Origin: Clostridia bacterium
Lineage (GTDB): Bacteria > Bacillota > Clostridia > Christensenellales > Borkfalkiaceae
Length of the DNA: 64,000 nt
Assembly (NCBI GenBank): GCA_900770945.1
Contig: CAAGME010000011.1
Span: 21,389 to 85,388 of the forward strand
Direction of reading: 5' to 3'
The notes under the pieces are model-generated. The model saw only the letters and a program-made list of their open reading frames with translations. It had not been told where the DNA came from and ran no database searches. Below are positions 8,156 through 16,330 of the stretch, piece after piece; position 1 is the stretch's first letter, and the number at the start of each line of letters is the position of its first letter. The position numbers and the translations under genes are program-made.

Positions 8156-9307
8156 TCAAAGGTCGAGTTTTAAGTCGCCGTCTTTAATGAGGTTGAATTT
8201 TCTGAATAAGAGGCTTATTCCCAAGCATATTGCCGCCGGGAGAATAAATGCGAACAACGCTATCAAAAGGAGAGTTATGAAAGGAGAAGTGCCTGCCGCC
8301 GTCATCTGAAAATACGTTTCGATCGGACCGACCAAGCCAGCCGTACCCATTCCGGAGCCTACGGGAGAAGAAATCACGCCGAACATAACGCCGACGGGAC
8401 CTAAGATCGCGCTCGTTATAACGGGCGGAAGCCAACACACGGGGTGTTTAACGAGGTTTGGCATTTGAAGCATAGAAGTGCCTAAGCCTTGCGCAGCCAA
8501 GCCGCCCCATTTATTTTCCTTAAAGCTCATAACGGCAAAACCGACCATTTGGCAGCAGCAACCTATCATTGCCGCGCCGCCCGCGATTCCGCTTAGTTTA
8601 AGAGTTATTCCTATTGCCGCCGACGAAATCGGAAGAGTCAAGGCAACGCCCATTATAACGGCAACGAGTATGCCCATTAAAATGGGTTGTTGTTGAGCCG
8701 AAGCGTTTACTATTTCGCCGATAAAAGTCATAAAAGCCGAGATAGGCGGACCGACTAAAAGCCCTGCAACCGCGCCCGAAAGAATCGTTGCAAGCGGCGT
8801 TACTATAATATCTACCTTGGTTTTGCCGACTACGAGAGAGCCTACTTCCATAGCGACAAACGCGGCTACAAACGCGCCGAGCGGTTCGCCCACCGAAGCG
8901 AGAGTTGTTATCGAGCCGTTAAAGACGTTGGAATCGGTCTTTAAAAGTTGGCTTGCGTACGCGCCGATCATTCCCGCAACGCCGGCGGAAATCGCTACGA
9001 GCGGCTTTTTGCCGAGCTTATACGACATTCCGAGCGCGATGCCTATACCCATTAAGATTTTTGCAAACGAGCCGACGTTATAGAGTTGTTTGCCGAAAAA
9101 GTTGCCCGTTCCGATAAGCGTTGCTATCTGGCAGATTATAGTGCCGATAATAAGCGTACAAAAAAGCCCCGTCGCCATTCCGCCAAGTCCGTCGATAAAA
9201 ATATATCTGAGGACCGATTTTACCGTTTGCCAAACGGTGGGATTTTGTTTTTGAAGCTCTTTGCTTTCGGTTGTGTTTTCTTGTTTTTGTGTGGTTTCGT
9301 CTTTCAT
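8156..9307 (-). CDS. PTS EIIC-like membrane permease (PTS_EIIC_2 family)
   Basis: A 383-residue polytopic membrane protein with about ten hydrophobic segments. The Gly/Ala-rich stretches GIGIALGMSYKLGKKPLVAISAGVAG, GEPLGAFVAAFVAMEVGSL and AAMIGCCCQMVGFAVMSFKENKWGGL match the PTS_EIIC_2 permease family. The first 30 residues are hydrophilic. No EIIA or EIIB gene is adjacent, so the substrate, and even whether it works by phosphotransfer, is unknown. The start at 9305-9307 has AGGAGA 8 bases upstream. A clear promoter lies at 9344-9372. Confidence 0.8.
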   Translation of the reverse strand: MKDETTQKQENTTESKELQKQNPTVWQTVKSVLRYIFIDGLGGMATGLFCTLIIGTIICQIATLIGTGNFFGKQLYNVGSFAKILMGIGIALGMSYKLGKKPLVAISAGVAGMIGAYASQLLKTDSNVFNGSITTLASVGEPLGAFVAAFVAMEVGSLVVGKTKVDIIVTPLATILSGAVAGLLVGPPISAFMTFIGEIVNASAQQQPILMGILVAVIMGVALTLPISSAAIGITLKLSGIAGGAAMIGCCCQMVGFAVMSFKENKWGGLAAQGLGTSMLQMPNLVKHPVCWLPPVITSAILGPVGVMFGVISSPVGSGMGTAGLVGPIETYFQMTAAGTSPFITLLLIALFAFILPAAICLGISLLFRKFNLIKDGDLKLDL

Positions 9308-9726
9308 TCGTACTTTCTCCTATGTTTTTTATCTGTTGCAAAAATTATACTTTTTTTTATTATTTATGTCAAATGATAGTCCGCTGTCTGCCCGATTTGA
9401 GAAAAATAAAAAAATATTTTTTGGAAAATGTTGAAAATCGTCGAAAAAACGCTTTACAAATTTTAAAAGTAGTAGTATTATATCGGGGAAGTTTGACGAA
9501 AGCGGTTTGCGTAGGCGCCAAACAACGAATATGTTCATCATTTTCCCCCTTATCATATATTTTTGTCATTAGGCAGTTTGCGATTCACTCGCGGGCTGTC
9601 TTTTGATTTTTTCTTAAAAAATTAGGGCTTTGTCAAATGTCGGGGGGGTAAGTTTTGAAAAAAGAAGTAAGGAATAATTCCTAAAAAAGCAAAGCCCGCT
9701 AAATATTGCAAGCTTTGCTTTTAAAA
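9308..9726. other. Intergenic region with PTS promoter and nitroreductase terminator
   Basis: This contains a sigma-A-type promoter for the PTS gene on the minus strand: TTGACA (9367-9372) and TATAAT (9344-9349), 17 bases apart. Near its right end (9686-9724) an inverted repeat, AAAAGCAAAG with CTTTGCTTTT, follows the nitroreductase stop and should terminate that gene. No gene is apparent between them. Confidence 0.7.
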
Positions 9727-10251
9727 TTACTTTATCCAAAAAACTCTGTTGTTAAGCCTCTCTTTCGGCTCCGGCTTTTCGCCTTGTCTATACCCCAAAG
9801 CGACATGCCCCACGCCGATATATTCGCCGTCAAGCCCGAGTTCGGACAATAAATCTTTGCCGAAAGGAAGTTCCATTTCTTCTTTTGCACGGTGAATCCA
9901 GCAGGTTGCAAGCCCTAAGCTTTCGGCGGCGTTCATCATGTTTACGATTGTAGCCGTTCCGTCATACACGGCGTTCGGTAGGGCTTTTGCGATAACCATT
10001 AAAATAACGGGCGCGCCGTAAAACGGGTCGAAGCCCTCGTCTTTATTCATAATCGACGCGTTGACTATCGAAATGCAGTCACGCATTTTTTTGTTCGTCA
10101 CGGCGATTATCACCGGGCTTTGGCAGTTCATAGCCGACGGCGCATAAAGCCCCGCCTGAATAATTTCGTTTATATCTTTTTCGCTCGGTATTTCGTTCGT
10201 GAATGCGCGCACGCTGCGGCGAGAAAGAAGAGTTTTGATTGTTTCGTTCAT
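9727..10251 (-). CDS. Nitroreductase family protein
   Basis: A 174-residue FMN-dependent oxidoreductase of the nitroreductase superfamily. The N-terminal FMN-binding signature LLSRRSVRAFTNEIPSE is followed by QAGLYAPSAMNCQSP, then NMMNAAESLGLATCWIHRA and a GVGHVALGY strand. Length fits the short, dimeric subgroup. The natural substrate cannot be inferred. The ATG has GAGG upstream. The promoter lies at 10303-10331 (TTTACA, 17 bases, TATAAT on the minus strand). It is a single-gene unit. Confidence 0.88.
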   Translation of the reverse strand: MNETIKTLLSRRSVRAFTNEIPSEKDINEIIQAGLYAPSAMNCQSPVIIAVTNKKMRDCISIVNASIMNKDEGFDPFYGAPVILMVIAKALPNAVYDGTATIVNMMNAAESLGLATCWIHRAKEEMELPFGKDLLSELGLDGEYIGVGHVALGYRQGEKPEPKERLNNRVFWIK

Positions 10252-10666
10252 GATTCGCCTCGTTAAAATTTTTATTGAAAAGCATTTTTACTTTCCGACT
10301 AAATTATATATCAAAAAATCCGATTTGTAAAGCTTTACGCAAAAATAATTAGTGATGAAGAATGCAATCCCTATATTTTACAAAAACTCGGTTGAATATT
10401 CTTTTTATACGGAGTATAATGAAGTCGCAAAAAAAGTCGAAAGTGAGAAAAAACAATGAGAAGAATTTTTAAAAGAAGAAGAAAAATCGTTATAACAAAG
10501 TGAAACCCGCAGCTAAAACCGATACGCCGCGGTTTTTTTTGTGCTTTAAAACCATTTTTATTTGCAAAATTTTTTACGAAAAACACATTTTAGTTGCTAC
10601 TTTTTAGGGTGAATGTCGAAAGTTTTTATCGAACATACGTTTTAAAATGTGGACTCAATCTTGATA
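10252..10666. other. Intergenic region with a short dispersed repeat and possible tiny basic ORFs
   Basis: It contains the nitroreductase promoter (10303-10331) and a 36-base repeat (10338-10373) identical to 40421-40456. A short stretch from about 10415 has GGAG followed by ATG and a 17-codon Lys-rich frame, then an overlapping 15-codon Arg-rich frame. Neither is convincing as a gene. A weak hairpin with T-run lies at about 10503-10540. Confidence 0.5.
10338..10373 (+). repeat. Short dispersed repeat, copy identical to 40421-40456
   Basis: Thirty-six bases from CGCAAAAATAATTAGTGATG to the final CCCTA are identical at 10338-10373 and 40421-40456. Diverged relatives with the core AAGGAATGNAATCCCTA occur at about 6815-6841, 24242-24271, 40164-40192 (reverse) and 43418-43446. 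Confidence 0.85.
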
Positions 10667-10691
10667 AACGAACATTTGTGTGATACAATAT
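10663..10691 (+). promoter_or_regulatory. Promoter of the Rhs toxin island
   Basis: TTGATA and TACAAT are separated by 17 bases in this stretch, immediately upstream of a structured leader (10703-10803) and the leader ORF. Confidence 0.7.
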
Positions 10692-10702
10692 AGTCGGAAC
10701 GG

Positions 10703-10803
10703 ACAACTTAACGATATTTTAATCGCAGTCAAGCGCAGGTAAAAGTGCGCATGACTGCGTTCTTATGCCCGGAGATAAGAGAAAACATCGTTAAAAAGTT
10801 CGT
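10703..10803 (+). promoter_or_regulatory. Structured 5' leader of the toxin island
   Basis: An inner hairpin pairs CGCAGTCA plus GCGCA (from 10724) with TGCGC plus TGACTGCG (to 10759). An outer stem pairs the AACTTAACGATATTTT segment at about 10705-10720 with the GAAAACATCGTT...AAGTT segment at about 10781-10801. The two nested stems precede the AAGGAGG of the leader ORF. No known riboswitch class was recognised. Confidence 0.6.
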
Positions 10804-10826
10804 TACTAAACTATAAGGAGGACGAG

Positions 10827-10889
10827 ATGATGTCCGAAAAAATTTATCACAAACAACTAAAAACAACAAACGAGGGGGTGAGAAAATGA
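10827..10889 (+). CDS. 20-residue leader peptide ORF
   Basis: This tiny frame encodes MMSEKIYHKQLKTTNEGVRK. It has a near-perfect AAGGAGG site, and its stop (TGA, 10887-10889) overlaps the ATG of the next gene as ATGA. That arrangement suggests it is translated and couples translation of the downstream frame. It is hydrophilic and basic, with no signal peptide. The GAGGGGGTGAG inside it supplies the next gene's ribosome-binding site. Confidence 0.55.
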   Translation: MMSEKIYHKQLKTTNEGVRK

Positions 10890-11536
10890 GTAATGATGGA
10901 AGCGTATTATTTGTCGCAACACCGGATGAAAATTCTTTGGAAACCGAAGAAACAAACGTTATGTCGGCAGAGAAAGAAATAACGGTTGTCGTGCCGGAAA
11001 GGTTAAAAAACGTGGTTCAGCAAATGATCGATAATTACGCCGATTCAACGATTTCGGCAACGGTATTGCCGATTGAAGGAACGGATGGTGACGTTTTAAA
11101 TCACTTGAGCTTCATGTTAATTGCAAACGAATTACCCGATGTCATTTTGTCAACCGACGCAAATATAGTAAAGCTGGTTGAATCGGATTCAAGCGCATTT
11201 CTGAGATATCAAGACTATGGTGAGTTATCCGATTATTCAAATTTTAAGATAGGGAATTTATACCAGTCGGATAATTCGGTATACGGTATTCCCTTTGACG
11301 GAATGCCTATGGCGTTTTACTATAATAAAGACCTATTGAACGAGATTGGCGTTGAGATTAAAAACGGCATTACGTGGGATGAGTTTATCACAATAGGAAA
11401 GCAATTTCGTGAACGATTTAAAAAACCGATGTTGCCGTATCCCGATAACGTCCGTTACCGACGATTACGGAAGAATTTTATCAACCGACGACGGGAAAAA
11501 GAACATAGAATATTCATATACAAAGAGTATTCATAA
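10886..11536 (+). pseudogene. Truncated solute-binding-protein-like gene joined out of frame to rhs
   Basis: Residues about 30-185 resemble the N-terminal lobe of family-1 extracellular sugar-binding proteins: EITVVVPERLKNVVQQMID, LPDVILSTDANIVKL, DNSVYGIPFDGMPMAFYYNK and DLLNEIGVEIKNGITWDEF. There is no signal peptide or lipobox, which is unusual for this family. Similarity stops near 11445, and from about 11452 an Rhs reading frame begins in another phase. The last 30 residues (Arg/Lys-rich) are out-of-frame read-through of rhs DNA. Expression signals are strong (promoter, leader, GAGGGGG). It looks like a deletion or recombination junction that placed an rhs 3' part behind another gene's start. 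Confidence 0.65.
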
Positions 11537-14165
11537 TAACGAGTCGCAATTAGTATTCCGCGGTTATGACGGAATAGCCTTGTTAAGCAAGGTGCAAGAC
11601 CCTTACGAAAACAAAGAATATTCGTACAGCTATGACTATGACGGACAAATGTGCGGTTGGGAAGAAGCGGGTAAAATTTCGGTAAGAAAGTTATCGGCGA
11701 ACGATACGAAATATACTTTCGGAGAAAATAATAACCGCAGCGAGAAATACAAGACCGAAGAGAAGTATGACGAGACCGTAGTGAATCAACCGAGAGTTTT
11801 CGGCTCAAAAACTTATGAAGATACTCAAGTTGACGCGCAGGATAATTGGAGCGAAATAGAACTCTTTAACGTCGGATATACGTATGACGAATTAGGCAGA
11901 ATAAAAACAAAAACTCAGAATAAAGGTGAGTATACATATTCGTACCTGACCGACGGCAAAGGAGCATTGTTGCCGAATATCAGGAATATTTCGTTCGCCT
12001 TCGGGAAAGACACCGGGAAAAAATGGACGTACGGTCACGGTTATGACAACAAAGGAAATCTTTCTTCAATAAGTCTTACGAAGAATCTTGGCGGACAAAA
12101 CATAGGCACAACGTACACATACGACGATGCGAACAGATTAAGCGGCGAAACGATAAAGGTCGGTGGAACAACGGTTGTTGACAATAGTTACCATTATCAG
12201 GAAAACGGCAAAGGACGGCTGATAAAAATCGAGGACAAGCTTGACGGTAATAAAAGTAAGGAATTTTATTACGACGGGCGCGGCAGAATCGACTATTATC
12301 GTCAGGGCGCGGTAAATTACAAGTATACCTACGATAACTACGGAAACGTAGTGAAAAAGGCAACCGGCTCGACGTTGTATTCTTGTGCATGGGAACGCGG
12401 CAATCTGTTGAAACAAGTAACGAAAAACGGAATGTCGGCAAGTTACGAATATAACCACAGATGCGTGCGATTCAGAAAGACGGTAAACGGAGTAAGTACC
12501 GAATATTATCAGGACGGAGCCAAAATATTAGGCGAAAGCAGATCCGATGGTAAAGAACTGAGATATTTTTACGACCACGACGGGTTAATCGGGTTCAAGT
12601 ACAATGGCGACTATTACGGCTATATCAAAGACGGACAGGATAATATTGTAGCAATAGTTGATGACAAGGGAACGTTGGTTGCTCAATATGAGTACGACAG
12701 TTTCGGTAAAACAACGGTAAAAGATTCGAGCGGGAACGTAGATACAAGAGTCGGATTTATCGGCAACCTTAACCCCTTCCGTTGGAAGAGCTTCTATTAC
12801 GACGTAGAAACAGGGTTTTACTATGCGAACGGAAGATATTACGAAGTCGAGCGCGGAGGATATATCGACGCAATCGAAGCCGACGTTGTTGAAGGAAATG
12901 CATATAATGTTTTAGGCTTAGACCGCAACGGAATTATGCTGCTTACGCTCATAATGCTTGCACCGTACAGCGAGACGATAGCGACGGCGTTGCAATTGTA
13001 TACAGACCCGACGTATGACCCGAACGAAGGCGTAGAGGTAGAAGAAACGCCAAAGAGCTGGTGGAAGAAGCATTGGTGGGAAGTGCTGGTAGCGGCGGTT
13101 AATATAGTAGTCGGCGTAGTGAAATTGGCAACAGGGAACGTAACCGGCATACTGAATATCATTTCCGGTATCAGCACGTTGGTAGGCGCGATATTCAGCG
13201 AACAGTTAGCGGGCGCAATGGGAACTGCAACGCTCGGAGTGCAGACGATAATGATAGGTGCACAGTCGCTTGCTTGTAATCCTGTATACGGAATCATAGC
13301 GATGGCTGTAGGAGCCGCGTGCGTGGCATTTGCGACTGCTGAAGCACAGGAATCGCTCGGATACGGTAACTGGTTAAAAGACACCGTAGGAATGAGCGAC
13401 GAAGTGTATAATGGAGTGATGGTTGCCGTAAACATAGCTGCCGTTGCAATCAATATTGTCGGCGTAAAGCAATGCTTTAAAGAAGGTACGCTTGTAGCTT
13501 GTCTCAACGAAAACGGCGAGGAAGTAAGGATGCCGATTGAGAGCATAGCTGTAGGTACGTTTGTTCTTGCGTATGACGAAGAAACAGGTGAAAAAGCATA
13601 TAAAGAAGTTGTTCGATTATTCCGTAACGAAACCAAAGAGTGGTACCATATCCGTGTGAACGGGGAAGAAATCGTTTGTACGGGCGGGCATCCGTTCTAC
13701 GTATTGAATGCGGAAGAAGATAGAAATGTTGTCCATTATGAAGGTGTCAAGTCTGGCAAGACAGGCAAATGGGTGACAGCCAAAGAATTAAAAATTTCCG
13801 ACAAACTCTTGCTTTCGGACGGGACTTGTGCTATAATTAACTCAATTGAAGTTGAAACGCTTGAATCCGCTGAAACGACTTACAACTTTGAGGTTGAAGA
13901 TTTTCATACTTATTTCGTCTCTGATTCTAATGTTTTGGTGCATAATATGTGTAAACCAGAGTCACCAAAAAAATTAAATAATAGCGAAATAAAGAAATTT
14001 GATGCCGAGGGTTATAAGAAAACATATGTAAATAATAAAGGTTCTAGATTTGATATTTTTAAGGATTCTGCCAATAACAATAAGATTTGGTTGGGAAGTA
14101 AAGATCAAAAAACCTGGATTGAAACTTTTGAACACTTGGTAGATTTATTAAATGGAGATTGGTAA
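11409..14165 (+). CDS. Rhs/YD-repeat polymorphic toxin with Hint domain (5' truncated)
   Basis: Recognisable Rhs sequence begins near 11452 (VTDDYGRILSTDDG). YD repeats follow (YTYDELGRIKT, YTYDDANRLSGE, YYDGRGRIDY, YEYDSFGKTT), then the Rhs core end NLNPFRWKSFYYDVETGFYY. A hydrophobic Ala/Gly-rich region at about 13070-13470 precedes a pretoxin Hint domain from CFKEGTLVACLN (about 13470) to VLVHN (about 13950), whose HN ending is the self-cleavage motif. The last 70 residues form the toxin tip, resembling small Ntox-type tips but not firmly assigned. The only in-frame starts are weak (GTG at 11409, no ribosome-binding site). The stop overlaps the next ATG as TAATG. Confidence 0.85.
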   Translation: MNDLKNRCCRIPITSVTDDYGRILSTDDGKKNIEYSYTKSIHNNESQLVFRGYDGIALLSKVQDPYENKEYSYSYDYDGQMCGWEEAGKISVRKLSANDTKYTFGENNNRSEKYKTEEKYDETVVNQPRVFGSKTYEDTQVDAQDNWSEIELFNVGYTYDELGRIKTKTQNKGEYTYSYLTDGKGALLPNIRNISFAFGKDTGKKWTYGHGYDNKGNLSSISLTKNLGGQNIGTTYTYDDANRLSGETIKVGGTTVVDNSYHYQENGKGRLIKIEDKLDGNKSKEFYYDGRGRIDYYRQGAVNYKYTYDNYGNVVKKATGSTLYSCAWERGNLLKQVTKNGMSASYEYNHRCVRFRKTVNGVSTEYYQDGAKILGESRSDGKELRYFYDHDGLIGFKYNGDYYGYIKDGQDNIVAIVDDKGTLVAQYEYDSFGKTTVKDSSGNVDTRVGFIGNLNPFRWKSFYYDVETGFYYANGRYYEVERGGYIDAIEADVVEGNAYNVLGLDRNGIMLLTLIMLAPYSETIATALQLYTDPTYDPNEGVEVEETPKSWWKKHWWEVLVAAVNIVVGVVKLATGNVTGILNIISGISTLVGAIFSEQLAGAMGTATLGVQTIMIGAQSLACNPVYGIIAMAVGAACVAFATAEAQESLGYGNWLKDTVGMSDEVYNGVMVAVNIAAVAINIVGVKQCFKEGTLVACLNENGEEVRMPIESIAVGTFVLAYDEETGEKAYKEVVRLFRNETKEWYHIRVNGEEIVCTGGHPFYVLNAEEDRNVVHYEGVKSGKTGKWVTAKELKISDKLLLSDGTCAIINSIEVETLESAETTYNFEVEDFHTYFVSDSNVLVHNMCKPESPKKLNNSEIKKFDAEGYKKTYVNNKGSRFDIFKDSANNNKIWLGSKDQKTWIETFEHLVDLLNGDW

Positions 14166-14587
14166 TGTTTAACCCAGAAATTCAATGTGGACTGAAGATA
14201 TATTTTAATAATAATTATGATGTTAATGAAATTACAAATGTATTAGGCGTAAAGCCTACTTGTGCGGCTAATTACGCCGATGCCGGATACACTAAAAAAA
14301 CAGATCTAAAATGTTCTGGGTATTGGTGGTATATTATTCCGGGAAGCAAGGAGTATAAAGAATGCTGGAATGTTAATGATATATTGACTGAACTGTTTTC
14401 ACATTTTTCGAAAGAAAAAATTAAGTGGCTAAAGGAATGTGCAAAAACGCATAACGGAGAGATTGCAATAGATATAAATATTTTTGTAGGCAACGATTTT
14501 CCCGAGTTGTGCTTTTATGGACAGAATATGCGCATAATTAACGATTTAGATGCCGATATAAACTTAAATGTGAATAGAGAGGTGTAA
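14165..14587 (+). CDS. DUF4279 family protein, probable immunity protein of the Rhs tip
   Basis: This 140-residue protein fits the DUF4279 pattern: an N-terminal strand, then DVNEITNVLGVKPT, a Trp-rich strand GYWWYII, a helical middle and a final ELCFYGQNMRIINDLDADINLN. DUF4279 genes often follow polymorphic toxin genes and are suspected immunity factors. The ATG overlaps the rhs stop (TAATG), with GGAG at 14154-14157, implying coupled translation as expected for a toxin-immunity pair. No signal peptide, so it would act in the cytoplasm. Confidence 0.75.
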   Translation: MFNPEIQCGLKIYFNNNYDVNEITNVLGVKPTCAANYADAGYTKKTDLKCSGYWWYIIPGSKEYKECWNVNDILTELFSHFSKEKIKWLKECAKTHNGEIAIDINIFVGNDFPELCFYGQNMRIINDLDADINLNVNREV

Positions 14588-14626
14588 TAGATTAATCACC
14601 ATAAGAATTGCGAGTCGTGAAGAACT

Positions 14627-14658
14627 AAGGTCATGGAAGAAAAATCCATGACCTTTTT
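14627..14658 (+). terminator. Rho-independent terminator after the immunity gene
   Basis: A perfect 11-bp stem (14627-14637 with 14645-14655) is followed by a T-run, ending the rhs-DUF4279 transcript. This separates the orphan cassette that follows from the main promoter. Confidence 0.85.
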
Positions 14659-14694
14659 CGTAAGAAATGTTTTTTAAGATATATCACGCTTTCT

Positions 14695-15099
14695 GAAAAG
14701 TGGGTATCGGCGTGCAAATTGAAAGCCGGCGATAAAGTGTTGCTTTCTAACGGTAAATATGGTATAATAGTCTCTGTAAAGGTGGAAGAGCTTGAAACGC
14801 CTGAAACGACTTATAACTTTGAGGTCGCAGATTTCCATACTTATTTCGTTGGTGAAGAGTCCGTTTGTGTCCATAATGCAGGTTGTAATATCAATCAAAT
14901 GAACACACAAATAAAAAAAGGACAAGCTCCTAAAGGAGTTAAGCGTATTGATAAACCTTTGGTAAAAGGCGAACAAATACACGCTCATTTGGATAAAGGT
15001 TCTGCTATAAATATAGACGGGACGTTAAAACATGGTAGTGGAAAGGAAATGACATCGGCAATAAAAAATTGGTTAAAAGGAAACGGTTGGGATTTATGA
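14695..15099 (+). pseudogene. Orphan Rhs C-terminal cassette (partial Hint domain plus toxin tip)
   Basis: The frame reads EKWVSACKLKAGDKVLLSNG at its start and includes TTYNFEVADFHTYFVGEESV ending in VHNAG. This aligns with the last third of the Hint domain at about 13770-13950 in the intact rhs gene. After the HN cleavage site comes a different 70-residue tip with GQAPKGVKRIDKPLVKG, HAHLDKGSAINIDGTLKHG and NWLKGNGW. There is no ATG and no ribosome-binding site, so it is a displaced toxin tip that could be swapped onto the intact rhs by recombination across the Hint homology. Its stop overlaps the following gene as ATGA. Confidence 0.75.
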
Positions 15100-15467
15100 A
15101 AATCATAGGAAGTAATAAAACAGGAAAAACTATAAAATTAAGTCGCGTTGATATTCAATTGAAACTTAGTGAAATTGACAACATAATTGATTTTTTACAG
15201 GCTTGTAAGGATGCATTTAATTCTCGGCAACAAGATTGTAGCATACAAAGAATAGTCATGAAAGATGAAATGATTGACTATGAGAAACTTACGAAATATA
15301 AAGCCATTAAAGCTATTGGAAGCGAGCTAATAGATTGTGAGTTGCATTATGCGGATTGGTGTGAAGAGAAAAGAAACTTAGAAACGGATAAAGATATAGT
15401 TATTCACACACCTTTTAAAGCCAAAGAGAAAGAGGATGGTACCTTTACATGGGGAAATGTAGACTAA
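15096..15467 (+). CDS. Probable immunity protein of the orphan toxin tip
   Basis: A 123-residue soluble acidic protein of no recognised family (starts MKIIGSNKTGKTIKLSRVD). Its ATG overlaps the stop of the orphan toxin tip (ATGA), the same arrangement as the intact rhs and its DUF4279 partner, so an immunity role is inferred from position. It has no membrane segment or signal peptide. An imperfect hairpin (TTTATGGC with GCCATAAA) follows its stop. Confidence 0.55.
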   Translation: MKIIGSNKTGKTIKLSRVDIQLKLSEIDNIIDFLQACKDAFNSRQQDCSIQRIVMKDEMIDYEKLTKYKAIKAIGSELIDCELHYADWCEEKRNLETDKDIVIHTPFKAKEKEDGTFTWGNVD

Positions 15468-15662
15468 TACTTTATGGCAAAGGTATAAAGCCATAAAATA
15501 CCAACTAAAAAAATTGCTAAGGAGTTTTTTATTCATTTTTTTATGGGTGTCGCAGGTCGTGAGGTTTTCTTGCGGCTTGCGATAACTCCCGTAAATTTTA
15601 TAAAAATATATGATAATCGATGTATAGACCGACTTTCATATTGATATCACGCTTCAAAACAC
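15468..15662. other. Short noncoding gap inside the toxin island
   Basis: It holds an imperfect hairpin just after the previous stop, an isolated GGAG followed by T-rich DNA, and no supported gene. It is probably debris from successive rhs tip replacements. Confidence 0.4.
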
Positions 15663-15773
15663 GGTAACGAAATAACAGCGTGGGACGACCCTGCTGTGCT
15701 AAACCCGTTCCGTTGGAAATCGCAATATTACGATAGCGAACGCTCGATTTACTTTAACAAGTATAATGACTAA
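15663..15773 (+). pseudogene. Rhs core remnant
   Basis: The frame reads AWDDPAVLNPFRWKSQYYDS and continues ERSIYFNKYND to a stop at 15771. This is the end-of-core motif of Rhs proteins (compare NLNPFRWKSFYYDVETGFYY in the intact gene), so a second rhs copy once ended here. The rest of it is gone. Confidence 0.75.
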
Positions 15774-15990
15774 CATGTATGGAATGTCGGAAGGTTGGTC
15801 AAAAGAAGCAATACAAGAGAAAATAAATTATTCTTTGGGAACACTTGCTTTTAGTTCTTTATCTTCGCTTATTCTTCCGGGAACAAGCTGGGGCGTTTTG
15901 GAAATTATTAAGCAGCCAGTTTCAAAAGGAGTTACAAAAATAGGAGGACTATTGTTGGAGCTGTTAAAAAGAATGGTTTCTGGACAGTGA
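15766..15990 (+). CDS. Hypothetical protein, possibly an Rhs tail fragment
   Basis: A 74-codon frame starts with ATG at 15766, overlapping the Rhs remnant end. It has a moderately hydrophobic helix-like middle (LGTLAFSSLSSLILPG) and a second one toward the end. No family recognised and no good ribosome-binding site. It may be part of a former toxin tip or pure debris. Confidence 0.3.
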   Translation: MTNMYGMSEGWSKEAIQEKINYSLGTLAFSSLSSLILPGTSWGVLEIIKQPVSKGVTKIGGLLLELLKRMVSGQ

Positions 15991-16005
15991 GTTTTGTGGG
16001 TGTAA

Positions 16006-16191
16006 ATGATATTTTTTTTCAAATGTGTTTTTAGAGTTTTTATAGGAGTAATATCAGTAGGAAATATTGGCATGGACGCAATGTCCTTTGAGGAGTTTCT
16101 TTTAGGAAGTTTTGGGCTTTTATTGATTATCCTTGCTTTTCGTGGGTTAATTAAGCTCATAAAATGGCTAAAACACAGAAAAAAGCAATAA
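16006..16191 (+). CDS. Small hydrophobic membrane protein, hypothetical
   Basis: A 61-codon frame encodes two hydrophobic segments (FFFKCVFRVFIGVISVG and GSFGLLLIILAFRGLIKLI) and a basic tail KWLKHRKKQ. That topology is compatible with a small membrane immunity protein, but no family or clear ribosome-binding site supports it. It is the last element of the toxin island before the inverted repeat element. Confidence 0.35.
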   Translation: MIFFFKCVFRVFIGVISVGNIGMDAMSFEEFLLGSFGLLLIILAFRGLIKLIKWLKHRKKQ

Positions 16192-16208
16192 TATGCTACA
16201 AAACTTAA

Positions 16209-16286
16209 GGCTATCGCCGCTAACGGCGATAGCCTTTTCTCATGCTTAAAAACTTGCGATAATCGCGTTATAGCGTGACTTTTTTA
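16209..16286 (+). repeat. 76-bp repeat element, copy B (inverted relative to copy A)
   Basis: It begins with a perfect 10-bp stem (16209-16218 with 16225-16234) and TTTTCT, then CGATAATCGCG, TTATAGC and GACTTTTTT. It matches the reverse of 268-342 at about 67 of 76 positions. The first hairpin can terminate transcription leaving the toxin island. Confidence 0.8.
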
Positions 16287-16293
16287 TAAAAAA

Positions 16294-16317
16294 CTCCCCA
16301 TCGGTGAAGACGGGGAG
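16294..16317 (-). terminator. Terminator of queT
   Basis: A CTCCCC/GGGGAG stem followed on the minus strand by TTTTTT lies 14 bases past the queT stop. Confidence 0.75.
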
Positions 16318-16330
16318 AGGGTTTTGTTTT

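Noticed and set aside
12839..13636. 265-codon minus-strand frame opposite the Rhs gene
   Set aside because: Shadow of the Rhs/Hint coding region without start signals or domain similarity.
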